Made by a program: the position numbers and the translations under genes
DNA from: Pseudomonas sp.
Lineage (GTDB): Bacteria; Pseudomonadota; Gammaproteobacteria; Pseudomonadales; Pseudomonadaceae
Assembly: GCF_030690725.1 (NCBI RefSeq)
Contig: NZ_JAUYGD010000001.1
Span: 1-64,000 of the forward strand
Reading direction: 5' to 3'
Length of the DNA stretch: 64,000 bases
Part shown: in pieces, positions 8,536 to 17,618 of the stretch
Layout of the letters: each line of letters starts with the position of its first letter
How positions within the stretch are numbered: position 1 is the first letter of the stretch
The notes under the pieces: generated by a model
Told to the model about the DNA's origin: nothing
What the model saw: only the letters and a program-made list of their open reading frames with translations
Databases searched by the model: none

Positions 8536-11427
8536 TCAAGGGCGGTCAAGAACCAGCTGCATCTGCACTTCACCCTGGGCGCTATCGGCCAGCTGAGTCA
8601 ACGGCTGCGGATGGCCAATAAAATAACCCTGGGCATAGTCGAGCCCCAGCCCGCGTACGCAGTCGAGGGTGGCCTGGGTTTCGACAAACTCGGCCACGGT
8701 GCTCAGGCCCAGCTGGTTGGCAATCTGTTGCATTGAGCCAACCATGGCCTGGTTGATCGGGTCGCTCTCCAGGCCACGGATAAAGCTGCCGTCGATCTTG
8801 ACGATATCCAGCGGCAGGTGGCGTAGGTAGGCGTAGGAGGCGAAGCCGCTGCCGAAGTCGTCCAGCGCCACTTTCAGGCCCAGGCTGCGCAGCTGTTTGA
8901 TCCACTGCGATGACACCCCCAGCTCACCCAGGGCGACCATTTCGGTTACCTCGATGCACAGCTTGTGCGCCGGCAGGTTGTGCCGCAGCAATTCGCTGTG
9001 GAGCATATCGTGGAAGTGCGCGTTAAGCAGTGAGCTGGCAGTCAGGTTGAAGTTCACCTGGGCCAGTTGCTGCACATGCCGCGGGTTGTCCGCCAGCCAC
9101 TGCAGCAGGCGCATCACCACCCAGCGGTCGATGGCGCCGAGAAAGCCGTAGCGTTCTGCCGCACCGAGAAACTGCCCGGGGCTGACCCACTCGCCACTGT
9201 GCGGGTCGTGATAGCGCAGCAACACTTCATAGCGCAGGCCGTCGCTGGCGCCCTGCAGCGCCACCACCGGCTGATAGAACAGCTCGAAGTGGCCCAACTC
9301 GATGGCCTCGCGCAAGCGGGTGATCCATTGCAGCTGGCGTTGATGCTCCAGCAACACGCCATCGGCCGGGTTGAACTGCTGCACGCGATTACGGCCCAGG
9401 TGCTTGGCCAGCTGGCTGGCGCTGTCGGCCCAGTTCAGCGCGGTTTCCCAGTCGCTGACGCCGCTGTCCAGCTCCAGCATGCCGATGCTGGCCTGCACGC
9501 GGAACGGCCGCCCCTGCCAGCTGAAGACAAATTGCTCGACGCAATGACGCAGGCTTTCCGCATGCTCCAGAGCGGCTTCGTTGTTGATTTCACGCAGCAG
9601 CACGGCGAATTCATCGCCACCGATACGCGCCAGTTCGGCATGCCGTGGCAGCTGGTGCAACAGATGGCCGGACAGCTGGCGCAGCAGCTGATCGCCGGCC
9701 GAATGCCCGCAGAGGTCGTTGACCTGCTTGAACTGATCCAGGTCCAGACACAGCATATGGCTGTAGCGCGGTTTACCCTGCCCCTTGAGGCTTTCGCGCA
9801 ACAGGCGCTCCAGTTCGCGGCGGTTGAGCAGGCCGGTCAGCGAGTCATGTGCGGCCAGGTACTGCAGGCGCTCTTCCAGGGCGCGGCGCTCACTGAGGTC
9901 GACCACGATGCCTTCGATGCAGTCCTGGGTCGGGCGCAGATGCAGCGACAGATAGACCCAATGGCTCTGTCCATCGAGTCCATGAATCTGACACTCCTGG
10001 CTGATCGCCGGCTGCTCGTTGTGCAGCTGCGCCACCTGCTCGGCCCATTGCTCGGCGCCCAATAGCTGCTGCATGGACAGCTCGCGACTGTCCTGCGCCA
10101 GCCCCAGCAGCGCGGCAAAACTCGGGTTGGCTTCGATCAGTGCGCCGCTGCGGGTACAGCGGAAAATCCCCTCACCGCTGCTGCTGAACAGCGCCTGGTA
10201 CTGCTGCAGATTGCCCAGGGCCTGGGCCTTGCTGTGCAGCAGGGCACGGCGGATCTGCTCCAGCTGTTTGTCGAGGATGCCGCCAAACAGCAGCATGCTC
10301 AGCACCGGCAGGTAGGCGTGCATGTAATTGAAGCCCGGCGGCAGCGGAATCACCCCACTGCGTCCCAGTGGCACCAACAGCATCAGCAGCAGCGCCGAGC
10401 TCCAGCACAGCAGGTAGGCGCTGGCGTAAGGCCGGCGCTGGCGCACGCCGAGGATCAGCAGCAACAGCTGGAACAGCCCGTTAAGCAGGATCAGCACGTT
10501 CAGCGTCTGGTAGGAGCGGAAGTGCCCATAGCTGACGATGGTCCAGCCGCACACCAGCAGGGTCACGGCAAACAGCGCGTTGCGCAGATGGCGCACGCGG
10601 CCCAGTTCAAGCTTCAGTGAGCTGGCGAGAAACAGGCTGCTGAAAATCAGCATGCCGGGGTTGGCCAGGTTGGCCAGCTGGGTCGACAACCACACCCACT
10701 GCGGCCCCAACAGACTGGTGACGCCATGCAGGCTGGCGTTGTACAGCGCCACGCTGGCCACCGTCAGGCAGAACCACACCAACTGCGTTTCGCGCAGGGC
10801 GCTGAATTTCACCAGAAAGAACAGGGTCAGGCTGAGCAATGCACCCAGCAGCAGGCCGCTGCGCATCCAGTGCTCGGCCAGCAATAGCGGGCTTTGTTCG
10901 GCCGCCACCAGCTGCATTGGCACACTCACCGCCGAGCCGCTTTGCACCCGCAACAACAGGGTGTGCGGGCCTTCGCCAAGGCGCGGCAGGTTGAGCAGAA
11001 AGTGCGGCGAGGGCGCGCCGCGCTGGAGGAAATCGCGGTGATCGCCGCTGTAAAAGGGTGCGATCAGCCGTTCGCGGTCATACAGCCAGACTTCGATGTC
11101 GTCGAGAAAGGGCCGGTCGATGATCAGATCGAGGCGCTCGGCCACCGGCGCATCGAGGCGAAACGCCAGCCACCAGGCGCTGGCCGAATACCCCAGGCGC
11201 GGCACACCATCGATCCGCTTGCCCTCGCTAGCAATCCGCTGCTGCACCTCGCCGGCGGTCAGGTTGCCGCTGGGGTCTTCCAGCACCAGGCTGGCGGGCA
11301 CCTCCACCGGTTGCTTGAGCTGCTCGCTGCTGAGCACCAGCAATGGCAACTCGGCATGCGCCGAGACGCTGCCCAATGCAAAGCAGAGCAGCGCAGCCAG
11401 CAGGGGAAGGTTGAGCAGACGGAGCAT
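8536..11427 (-). CDS. 7TMR-DISM / PAS / GGDEF / EAL cyclic-di-GMP protein
   Basis: This 963-residue inner-membrane signalling protein has, in order: a signal peptide (1-25), a periplasmic 7TMR-DISMED2-like sensor (about 30-165), a seven-helix membrane block (about 185-390), a PAS domain (about 405-520), a GGDEF domain and an EAL domain. The GGDEF motif is intact at residues 603-607 (RIGGDEFAVLL), so diguanylate cyclase activity is possible. In the EAL domain the signature reads EVL (Glu734) instead of EAL, but the other catalytic motifs (NLT, EVTE, DDFGSG, KIDGSF, AEFVET) are present, so phosphodiesterase activity is also likely. A BLUF photoreceptor gene lies 84 bases upstream on the same strand and may be in the same operon. 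Confidence 0.9.
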   Translation of the reverse strand: MLRLLNLPLLAALLCFALGSVSAHAELPLLVLSSEQLKQPVEVPASLVLEDPSGNLTAGEVQQRIASEGKRIDGVPRLGYSASAWWLAFRLDAPVAERLDLIIDRPFLDDIEVWLYDRERLIAPFYSGDHRDFLQRGAPSPHFLLNLPRLGEGPHTLLLRVQSGSAVSVPMQLVAAEQSPLLLAEHWMRSGLLLGALLSLTLFFLVKFSALRETQLVWFCLTVASVALYNASLHGVTSLLGPQWVWLSTQLANLANPGMLIFSSLFLASSLKLELGRVRHLRNALFAVTLLVCGWTIVSYGHFRSYQTLNVLILLNGLFQLLLLILGVRQRRPYASAYLLCWSSALLLMLLVPLGRSGVIPLPPGFNYMHAYLPVLSMLLFGGILDKQLEQIRRALLHSKAQALGNLQQYQALFSSSGEGIFRCTRSGALIEANPSFAALLGLAQDSRELSMQQLLGAEQWAEQVAQLHNEQPAISQECQIHGLDGQSHWVYLSLHLRPTQDCIEGIVVDLSERRALEERLQYLAAHDSLTGLLNRRELERLLRESLKGQGKPRYSHMLCLDLDQFKQVNDLCGHSAGDQLLRQLSGHLLHQLPRHAELARIGGDEFAVLLREINNEAALEHAESLRHCVEQFVFSWQGRPFRVQASIGMLELDSGVSDWETALNWADSASQLAKHLGRNRVQQFNPADGVLLEHQRQLQWITRLREAIELGHFELFYQPVVALQGASDGLRYEVLLRYHDPHSGEWVSPGQFLGAAERYGFLGAIDRWVVMRLLQWLADNPRHVQQLAQVNFNLTASSLLNAHFHDMLHSELLRHNLPAHKLCIEVTEMVALGELGVSSQWIKQLRSLGLKVALDDFGSGFASYAYLRHLPLDIVKIDGSFIRGLESDPINQAMVGSMQQIANQLGLSTVAEFVETQATLDCVRGLGLDYAQGYFIGHPQPLTQLADSAQGEVQMQLVLDRP

Positions 11428-11511
11428 CCTGGCGCCTCAATAAACTGCGAGGTGCGCCAAGGCTCAGGGTGAACACAGCTCGCCTGCGAGGCGAGTTGAC
11501 GCTCGGGAATT

Positions 11512-11946
11512 CTAGCTGAGAACTGGCGATTTGATTGCGCTGACGGTCTCACTCAGCTCCAGCAGCAGGCCAGTAATCTGCTCGGCGCTCATGTTGAACG
11601 GATCAAAGCGGTCGCTGGCCGAATACTTCAGAAACAACTCGCGATTGGCCTGCTTGGCCCCAGCCCAGCCCATGCTCCAGTTGCTGTAGCGGCGCATGTT
11701 GATTTCGGCGTAATCGAGGATGGTCAGGTCCTTGTGCCTGCTGTCATCGGCCAGGCGGTTGTACAAGGCGTTCACCTCTGCACGCGGCCCTTCAAGTGCC
11801 TGCAGAAAGATATCGGCGTTGCAGCAAAGTATCCCGGTCAGCCCTTTGCCTGGGTTGTTGCGCTGTGAACTGTCGAGAATTTCGCGGATCAGCTCGGCTG
11901 AAACCGAATGGCTGGCACGGCTGGCATAGGTAAGGCGGACTAACAT
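11512..11946 (-). CDS. BLUF-domain blue-light photoreceptor
   Basis: This 144-residue single-domain protein binds FAD and senses blue light. The photoactive residues of the family are present: Tyr7 in RLTYASRA, Asn30/Asn31 in SQRNNPGKGLTG and Gln49 in FLQALEG, with Trp90, Met92 and Trp94 in NWSMGWAG. There is no effector domain, so it must act through a partner, as short BLUF proteins do. The downstream gene on the same strand is a GGDEF-EAL protein, a reasonable target by context. It is divergent from the arsS operon. Confidence 0.9.
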   Translation of the reverse strand: MLVRLTYASRASHSVSAELIREILDSSQRNNPGKGLTGILCCNADIFLQALEGPRAEVNALYNRLADDSRHKDLTILDYAEINMRRYSNWSMGWAGAKQANRELFLKYSASDRFDPFNMSAEQITGLLLELSETVSAIKSPVLS

Positions 11947-12000
11947 AAACAGATCCTCGCAGGCAGCGGGCAGGGTAACAGCTGCAGATTCTGCATTATC

Positions 12001-12017
12001 TGTATAAGATTTGTATA
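12001..12017. promoter_or_regulatory. Direct repeats in the BLUF/arsS divergent region
   Basis: TGTATA occurs at 12001-12006 and 12012-12017, one helical turn apart, in the AT-rich centre of the 190-base region between the BLUF gene and the arsS operon. It could be a promoter or a regulator site. Nearer arsS a TATAGT hexamer at 12075-12080 resembles a -10 element for that operon. Confidence 0.35.
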
Positions 12018-12136
12018 ACTAATTGCACAACATTCTTCTGGCCACACGCGTAACAAAAGCCCTCGGCCACTCTCTATAGTGGCTACTTAGCGGCTGACAC
12101 AATCAGCCGGCGGCCAGCATCAAGGAACCCAACACC

Positions 12137-13114
12137 GTGCATGCAATGTTGCCCTTGCTCGACCAATTGGCCTTTCCGGCAATCCGCCGTGGCCAGCTGG
12201 AAGCGCTGCAGATCAACCTGACCTACCGCTGCAATCAGCGCTGCCTGCATTGCCACGTCAATGCCGGGCCGACCCGCACCGAGGCCATGACCGACGAAAG
12301 CCTGGCCCTGCTGCATCAGGTGATCGATGCACACCCGGTGCACACCCTCGACCTCACTGGCGGCGCACCGGAGATGCATCCGCGTTTTCGCGAGATAGTC
12401 CTGCACGCGCGGCGCGAAGGTCTGCGGGTGATCGACCGCTGCAACCTGACCATTCTCAGCGAGCCGGGTTATGCAGACCTGGCGCAGTTTCTCGCCGCGC
12501 AGGGCGTGGAAATCAGCGCCTCGCTGCCCTGTTACTCGCGCGATAACGTCGACAAGCAGCGTGGTGATGGCGTGTTCGACGCCAGTATCAAGGGCCTGCA
12601 GAAGCTCAACGCCCTGGGCTATGGCCAGCCGGGCAGCGGCCTGATTCTGAACCTGGTGTACAACCCGCAAGGCCCGAGCCTGCCGCCACCGCAAGCGGCG
12701 CTGGAAGCCGATTACAAACGCCACCTGGCCGAGGACTTCGGCATCGTCTTCAACCACTTGCTGACCATCACCAACCAGCCGATTGCGCGCTTTGGCAGCA
12801 CCCTGGTCAGCAAGGGCCAGTTCAACGGCTATATGCAGCTGCTGCGCGACAGCTACCGCCCAGAAAACCTCGAACCGCTGATGTGCCGCAGTTTGGTCAG
12901 CGTCGACTGGCAAGGCTACCTGTACGACTGCGACTTCAACCAGATGCTCGATTTGCCACTTGAGCTGCAAGGCCAACTGATCGGCCGCGAGCGCCCGCAT
13001 CTGCGTGATCTGCTTAGCGCATCGCTTGCCGGCAACCCCATCGTTACCCGCGACCACTGTTACGCCTGCACCGCCGGACAGGGTTCCAGCTGCGGCGGCA
13101 GCCTCACTTCCTAA
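12137..13114 (+). CDS. arsS: ArsS-like radical SAM protein with cysteine-rich C-terminus
   Basis: The product has 325 residues. The [4Fe-4S]/SAM motif is Cys32-Cys36-Cys39 in YRCNQRCLHCHVNAG, and DLTGGAPEMHPRFR is the family's second SAM-binding motif. The C-terminal DUF3641-like region is cysteine-rich and ends CYACTAGQGSSCGG. This architecture matches the ArsS family, proposed to act in arsenosugar formation; some members are selenoproteins. Here the terminal residues are ordinary cysteines (TGC), with no in-frame TGA. The start is a GTG with AAGGA ten bases upstream. It heads a five-gene operon (12137-18331). No arsenite methyltransferase or arsenosugar glycosyltransferase is in the window, so the substrate is uncertain. 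Confidence 0.8.
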   Translation: MHAMLPLLDQLAFPAIRRGQLEALQINLTYRCNQRCLHCHVNAGPTRTEAMTDESLALLHQVIDAHPVHTLDLTGGAPEMHPRFREIVLHARREGLRVIDRCNLTILSEPGYADLAQFLAAQGVEISASLPCYSRDNVDKQRGDGVFDASIKGLQKLNALGYGQPGSGLILNLVYNPQGPSLPPPQAALEADYKRHLAEDFGIVFNHLLTITNQPIARFGSTLVSKGQFNGYMQLLRDSYRPENLEPLMCRSLVSVDWQGYLYDCDFNQMLDLPLELQGQLIGRERPHLRDLLSASLAGNPIVTRDHCYACTAGQGSSCGGSLTS

Positions 13115-13124
13115 GGATCGAAGC

Positions 13125-14516
13125 ATGCAACCAACCAGTCTGACCGGGCTGTTCTTCTGGGGTTTTCTGCTGGTCTACGGCGCGCTGATGTTGGCCTTAT
13201 CGCCACGCGCCGTAACCCTTGGCGGGTTCTTTAATGGCGAGGACAACCAGGGCCGCAGCGCCAGCCCCTGGCTGATTACTTCGAGCATCTTTATCAGCTG
13301 GATCTTCGCCAAATCGGTGACCAACGCCGCCAACCTCGGCGCCACGTATGGCCTGGTCGGCGGCTTGGCCTATGCCATGTACTGGCTGTCGATTCCGCTC
13401 ACCGGCTTTGTTATCTATCGCCTGCGCCGACGCTTTGCCGCCACCGGCCTGGTGAGCTTCTTGAGCAGCCATTACGGCCGGGGCGCGGCGTTGGCATTCT
13501 CGGCGGCGATTCTGATTCGCCTGTTTAACGAGGTGTGGAGCAACACCGCCGTGGTCGGCGGTTATTACGGCGACTCGGGCAGCTTCGAGTTTATTGCCTC
13601 GGCGTTGCTATTTACCGCCGTAACCCTGGCCTACAGCCTGCGCGGCGGCTTGCGCAGCTCGATCCTCACCGATGCGGCGCAGGCGGCGATTTTCGTGATC
13701 GCCCTGGTCTGGGTACTCGGCCTGGTGCTGCCGCAGCATTCACCCAGCGAGCTGGCCAGTACCAGCAACTGGGCGCTAAATGCCGGTGTCGACCTGCTGC
13801 TGGTCGCCGGTCTGCAGGCGTTTAGCTACGGCTTCCATGACCCGGTTTTGACCGACCGGGGCTTTATCAGCGAGGAGAAGGCCATGCGCCGCTCCTTTCT
13901 GATTGCCGGCATTCTCGGCTTTATCGCCATTCTGGCTTTTAGCCTGATCGGCGTGCACGCGCAGCTGGTGGGTGTTGCCGCCTCGGATAACGTACCGGCG
14001 GCCCTGGCCAAGAGCCTGGGCATCGGCGCGCTGCTGATCATGACCGTGGTGATGGTCTCGGCTGCCGGCTCGACCCTGGATTCGACCTTCTCCAGCCTGG
14101 CCAAACTGGCCGGGCGCGAGTTGCCAAAGCTGGCGGGCCGCGACCTCGGGCAGAAAGCCATCGGCGTCGGCATGGCGGTGATGGTGGTGTTCGCCCTACT
14201 CGGCAATCTGCCGATGATCGCCGGCACCGACATCCTCAAGGCCACCACCATCAGCGGCACCATGGTCATTGGCCTGGCGCCGGTGTTTGTCCTGCACGGC
14301 CTGACCACGCCAACCCGGCTGGGTTTTCACCTGAGCTTCTGGACCGGCCTGGGCCTGGGCGTAGCCCTGACCCTGAACTGGATTCCGCAGAGCTGGGCCA
14401 TCGGCGACGGCAAATACGCGTTGCTGCTCGGCACCAATCTCTACGGTCTTGGCCTCTGCGTGCTGGGTTATCTGCTGCCCGGCTGGTTGCTGCGGCGCAA
14501 CGCAGGTACTGCCTGA
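13125..14516 (+). CDS. Sodium:solute symporter family transporter
   Basis: This 463-residue membrane protein of the SSS family has about 13 hydrophobic segments. ISWIFAKSVTNAANLG and GSTLDSTFSSLAKLAGRE are typical SSS signatures around helix 1 and the sodium-site helix. AAGGA precedes the ATG at 13125, ten bases after the arsS stop, and the stop overlaps the next ATG by one base. Its substrate is presumably a reactant or product of the operon, perhaps an organic acid or an organometalloid; sequence alone does not say which. Confidence 0.8.
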   Translation: MQPTSLTGLFFWGFLLVYGALMLALSPRAVTLGGFFNGEDNQGRSASPWLITSSIFISWIFAKSVTNAANLGATYGLVGGLAYAMYWLSIPLTGFVIYRLRRRFAATGLVSFLSSHYGRGAALAFSAAILIRLFNEVWSNTAVVGGYYGDSGSFEFIASALLFTAVTLAYSLRGGLRSSILTDAAQAAIFVIALVWVLGLVLPQHSPSELASTSNWALNAGVDLLLVAGLQAFSYGFHDPVLTDRGFISEEKAMRRSFLIAGILGFIAILAFSLIGVHAQLVGVAASDNVPAALAKSLGIGALLIMTVVMVSAAGSTLDSTFSSLAKLAGRELPKLAGRDLGQKAIGVGMAVMVVFALLGNLPMIAGTDILKATTISGTMVIGLAPVFVLHGLTTPTRLGFHLSFWTGLGLGVALTLNWIPQSWAIGDGKYALLLGTNLYGLGLCVLGYLLPGWLLRRNAGTA

Positions 14517-15484
14517 TGCGCGCCGGCCGCGATTGCCCGCTGGACTATCGCCTGACGCGGGATGCCTTTAGCGGCGAGCCATTGTTCGACTGCGACGTGC
14601 TGTATGTGGTCGGCGGCCTGTATGGCAATCGCCAGGCCCTGGCCGCTCTGCAACGACGCGTGGCGGCGGAGCCAAAGGCGCGGGTGGTGTTTAACGGCGA
14701 TGCGCACTGGTTTGACCGCGACCCCGAGATTTTCCAGCAGATTGAGCAGGGTCTCAGTGCCCACCTGGCCCTGCGCGGCAATGTTGAAACCGAACTCGGT
14801 CGTGCCGACGACAGCGGCGCCGGCTGCGGCTGCGCCTATCCGATGGAAGTGGATGACGCGGTAGTTGAGCGCTCCAATGCCATTCAGCAGGTATTGAACC
14901 GAACGGTGCAGGGCTTGCCGGGCATGGCCGAACGCCTGGCGTCACGGCCGAGCACGGCACTGGTCAGCGTGGCCGGGCGGCGCGTGGCGATCAGCCATGG
15001 CGACGAGCAGTCCCTGGCCGGCTGGAGCTGCTCGCGGGAATCGCTCAGCGAAGCGGCGCGTCAGCAGCAACTGGATAACTGGTTTGCCACACACAACGTA
15101 ACGGTTCTGGCCACCAGCCATACCTGCTCGGCGGTAGCCTTGAACCTTGAGCACGGCTCGCTGATCAATAACGGCGCGGCCGGGCTGCCGAACTTTGCCG
15201 GCGGCCGCTATGGCCTGCTCAGTCGCATCGCCACCACGCCACATCCAGCGGCGCTTTACCGTTGCCAGCGTGACGGCCTGTTTATCGAGGCGCTGCCGCT
15301 GAACTACAACCACGACGCCTTCCTCGCCGACTTCGACCGCCAGTGGCCCGCCGATAGTCCGGCGGAGTTGTCCTATCGTTCACGGGTGCTCGGCCAACTG
15401 GCCGATCGCCCCGAGCATGCCCTGCTGGCCGGTTTCAGCCTGTGCCAAAGCCTTTGCGCCCTGGAGGCGCTGACTGATGAATAG
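14516..15484 (+). CDS. Divergent calcineurin-like metallophosphoesterase
   Basis: The product has 322 residues. The overall pattern follows the metallophosphatase fold: VFNGDAHWFD in place of the GDxxDRG motif, GNVETE for GNHE, AISHGDE for the HG motif and LATSHTCS for the GHTH motif. The first motif, normally DxHG, reads GGLYGN, so one metal ligand pair is missing, and the GNHE histidine is Val. Either the metal site is altered or the protein is not a standard phosphatase. It overlaps its neighbours at both ends (1 and 8 bases), so it is translationally coupled within the arsS operon. The substrate is unknown. Confidence 0.7.
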   Translation: MRAGRDCPLDYRLTRDAFSGEPLFDCDVLYVVGGLYGNRQALAALQRRVAAEPKARVVFNGDAHWFDRDPEIFQQIEQGLSAHLALRGNVETELGRADDSGAGCGCAYPMEVDDAVVERSNAIQQVLNRTVQGLPGMAERLASRPSTALVSVAGRRVAISHGDEQSLAGWSCSRESLSEAARQQQLDNWFATHNVTVLATSHTCSAVALNLEHGSLINNGAAGLPNFAGGRYGLLSRIATTPHPAALYRCQRDGLFIEALPLNYNHDAFLADFDRQWPADSPAELSYRSRVLGQLADRPEHALLAGFSLCQSLCALEALTDE

Positions 15485-17618
15485 CCGCAAACTCGCCCTG
15501 ATGGGCCTGATCCTCGCGCTGCTGGGCAGCTTCTTTGTCTTCGACATCGGCCAATATCTAAATTTAGAGGCGCTTAAGGCGCAGCAAACGGCGCTGAATG
15601 CCCAGGTGGCGGCGCAACCCTGGCTGGCCGCCGGGCTGTTCTTTCTCGCCTATGTGGCGGCGACGGCGTTGTCTTTCCCCGGCGCGACCCTGCTGACCCT
15701 GCTGGCCGGCGCGCTATTTGGCCTGCTCGAAGGCTTTGTCCTGGTGTCCTTCGCTTCCACCCTCGGCGCGACTCTGGCCATGCTTAGCAGCCGCTTTCTG
15801 CTGCGTGACTGGGTGCAGAACCGCTTCGGCCAGCGCCTCGCCGGCATCGATGCGGGTATCGAGCGCGAAGGCGCGTTCTACCTGTTCGCCCTGCGCCTGG
15901 TGCCGCTGTTTCCGTTTTTTCTGATCAACCTGGCCATGGGCCTGACCCGTCTCCCCGCGCGCACCTACTGGTGGGTCAGCCAGCTCGGCATGCTACCGGG
16001 CACCCTGGTCTATGTGAACGCCGGGCGCGAACTGGGCCAGCTGGACTCCCTGGCTGGCATCCTCTCGCCGAGCCTGCTCGGCGCCTTTGTGCTGCTCGGG
16101 GTGTTCCCGCTGATCGCACGCAAGCTGCTCGGCCTGATCCAGGCGCGGCGGGTCTATGCCGGCTGGCACAAACCCAAGCGTTTCGACCGTAACCTGCTGG
16201 TGATCGGCGCGGGGGCCGGTGGCCTGGTCAGCGCCTATATCGCAGCGGCGGTAAAGGCCAAGGTCAGCCTGATCGAAAAACACCAAATGGGCGGCGACTG
16301 CCTGAACACCGGCTGCGTGCCATCCAAGGCGCTGCTGCGTTCGGCCAAGCTGGCCAACGAGCTGAAAAAGGGCCCGGCCCTGGGCTTTAGCGGCGTGCAG
16401 GGCACGGTGGATTTTCCGGCGGTGATGCAGCGTATCCAGCGAGTGATTGCCGATATCGAGCCGCATGATTCGGTCGAGCGTTACAGCGGGCTGGGCGTCG
16501 AAGTGATCCAGGGCGAAGCGAAAATCCTTTCGCCCTGGAGCGTGGAAGTGAATGGCCAGACTCTGACCAGCCGCAACCTGATTATCGCCGCCGGCGCGCG
16601 GCCACTGGTGCCGAAGATTCCCGGCCTGGAGCAGGTGCAGAGTTACACCTCGGACAGCATCTGGAGCCTGCGTGAACAACCACGCTGGCTGCTGGTGCTG
16701 GGCGGCGGGCCGATTGGCTGCGAGCTGGCCCAGGCCTTCCAGCGCCTCGGCAGCCAGGTGATTCAGGTGGAATTGGCCGAGCGCCTGCTGCCGCGCGAGG
16801 ATGCCGATGCCAGCGAGTTGGTATTGCAGAGCCTGCGCAGTGACGGTGTGGATGTGCGTCTGCAACACAAGGCCGAGCGCTTTGAAGTGGTGGATGGCGA
16901 ACAGCGGATGGTCGCCCGTCGTCTGGATACTGGCGAGGAGGTGACCATCGCCTTCGACGGCCTGCTGCTGGCCCTCGGCCGCGTGGCGAATGTCACGGGT
17001 TATGGCGTGGAGGAATTGGGCCTGACCGTGCGACCCAACGGCACCCTGGAAGTCGACGAATACCTGGCCACACGCTTTCCCAATATCTACGCGGTGGGCG
17101 ATGTCACCGGCCCCTACCAGTTCACCCATGTCGCCGCGCACCAGGCCTGGTATGCGGCGGTCAATGCGCTCTTCTCAGGTTTCAAGCGCTTTAAGGTGGA
17201 TTACCGGGTGATTCCTGCCTGCACCTTTACCGACCCCGAAGTCGCCCGCGTCGGCCTCTCCGAAGGCGAAGCCAAGGCGCAGAATATCGCCTATGAGGTG
17301 ACCCGCTATGGCATCGACGATCTCGACCGGGCGATTGCCGACGAAGCCGCCCACGGCTTTGTCAAAGTGCTGACTGTGCCGGGCAAGGACAAGATTCTTG
17401 GCGTAACCATCGTCGGCGAACACGCCGGGGAGCTGCTCGCCGAATACGTACTGGCGATGAAGCATGGCCTGGGCCTGAACAAGATTCTCGGCACCATCCA
17501 CACCTACCCGACTATGGCCGAGGCCAACAAATACGCGGCCGGTGAATGGAAACGCGCCCATGCTCCGCAAGGCCTGCTGCGGCTGGTAGAACGTTTTCAT
17601 ACCTGGCGACGCAGCTAG
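15477..17618 (+). CDS. TVP38/TMEM64 membrane domain fused to a mercuric-reductase-like FAD disulfide oxidoreductase
   Basis: The product has 713 residues. Residues 1-225 are a TVP38/DedA-type membrane domain with about six helices, including the FPGATLLTLLAGALFG loop and the ARTYWWVSQLGMLPGT segment. Residues 235-713 are a class I pyridine nucleotide-disulfide oxidoreductase: FAD-binding VIGAGAGGLVSAY, redox-active Cys275-Cys280 in CLNTGC, NAD(P)-binding VLGGGPIGCELAQAF, FAD-binding IYAVGDVTG, and a C-terminal HTYPTMAEA that corresponds to the catalytic His-Glu region. The fusion anchors an NAD(P)H-linked thiol redox enzyme to the inner membrane. It overlaps the preceding gene by 8 bases and the next by 1. 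It lacks the N-terminal metal-binding domain of MerA. Confidence 0.88.
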   Translation: MNSRKLALMGLILALLGSFFVFDIGQYLNLEALKAQQTALNAQVAAQPWLAAGLFFLAYVAATALSFPGATLLTLLAGALFGLLEGFVLVSFASTLGATLAMLSSRFLLRDWVQNRFGQRLAGIDAGIEREGAFYLFALRLVPLFPFFLINLAMGLTRLPARTYWWVSQLGMLPGTLVYVNAGRELGQLDSLAGILSPSLLGAFVLLGVFPLIARKLLGLIQARRVYAGWHKPKRFDRNLLVIGAGAGGLVSAYIAAAVKAKVSLIEKHQMGGDCLNTGCVPSKALLRSAKLANELKKGPALGFSGVQGTVDFPAVMQRIQRVIADIEPHDSVERYSGLGVEVIQGEAKILSPWSVEVNGQTLTSRNLIIAAGARPLVPKIPGLEQVQSYTSDSIWSLREQPRWLLVLGGGPIGCELAQAFQRLGSQVIQVELAERLLPREDADASELVLQSLRSDGVDVRLQHKAERFEVVDGEQRMVARRLDTGEEVTIAFDGLLLALGRVANVTGYGVEELGLTVRPNGTLEVDEYLATRFPNIYAVGDVTGPYQFTHVAAHQAWYAAVNALFSGFKRFKVDYRVIPACTFTDPEVARVGLSEGEAKAQNIAYEVTRYGIDDLDRAIADEAAHGFVKVLTVPGKDKILGVTIVGEHAGELLAEYVLAMKHGLGLNKILGTIHTYPTMAEANKYAAGEWKRAHAPQGLLRLVERFHTWRRS

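Noticed and set aside
12137..13114. ArsS as a selenoprotein
   Set aside because: The C-terminal residues are TGC cysteines and no in-frame TGA or SECIS-like hairpin is needed to complete the gene.
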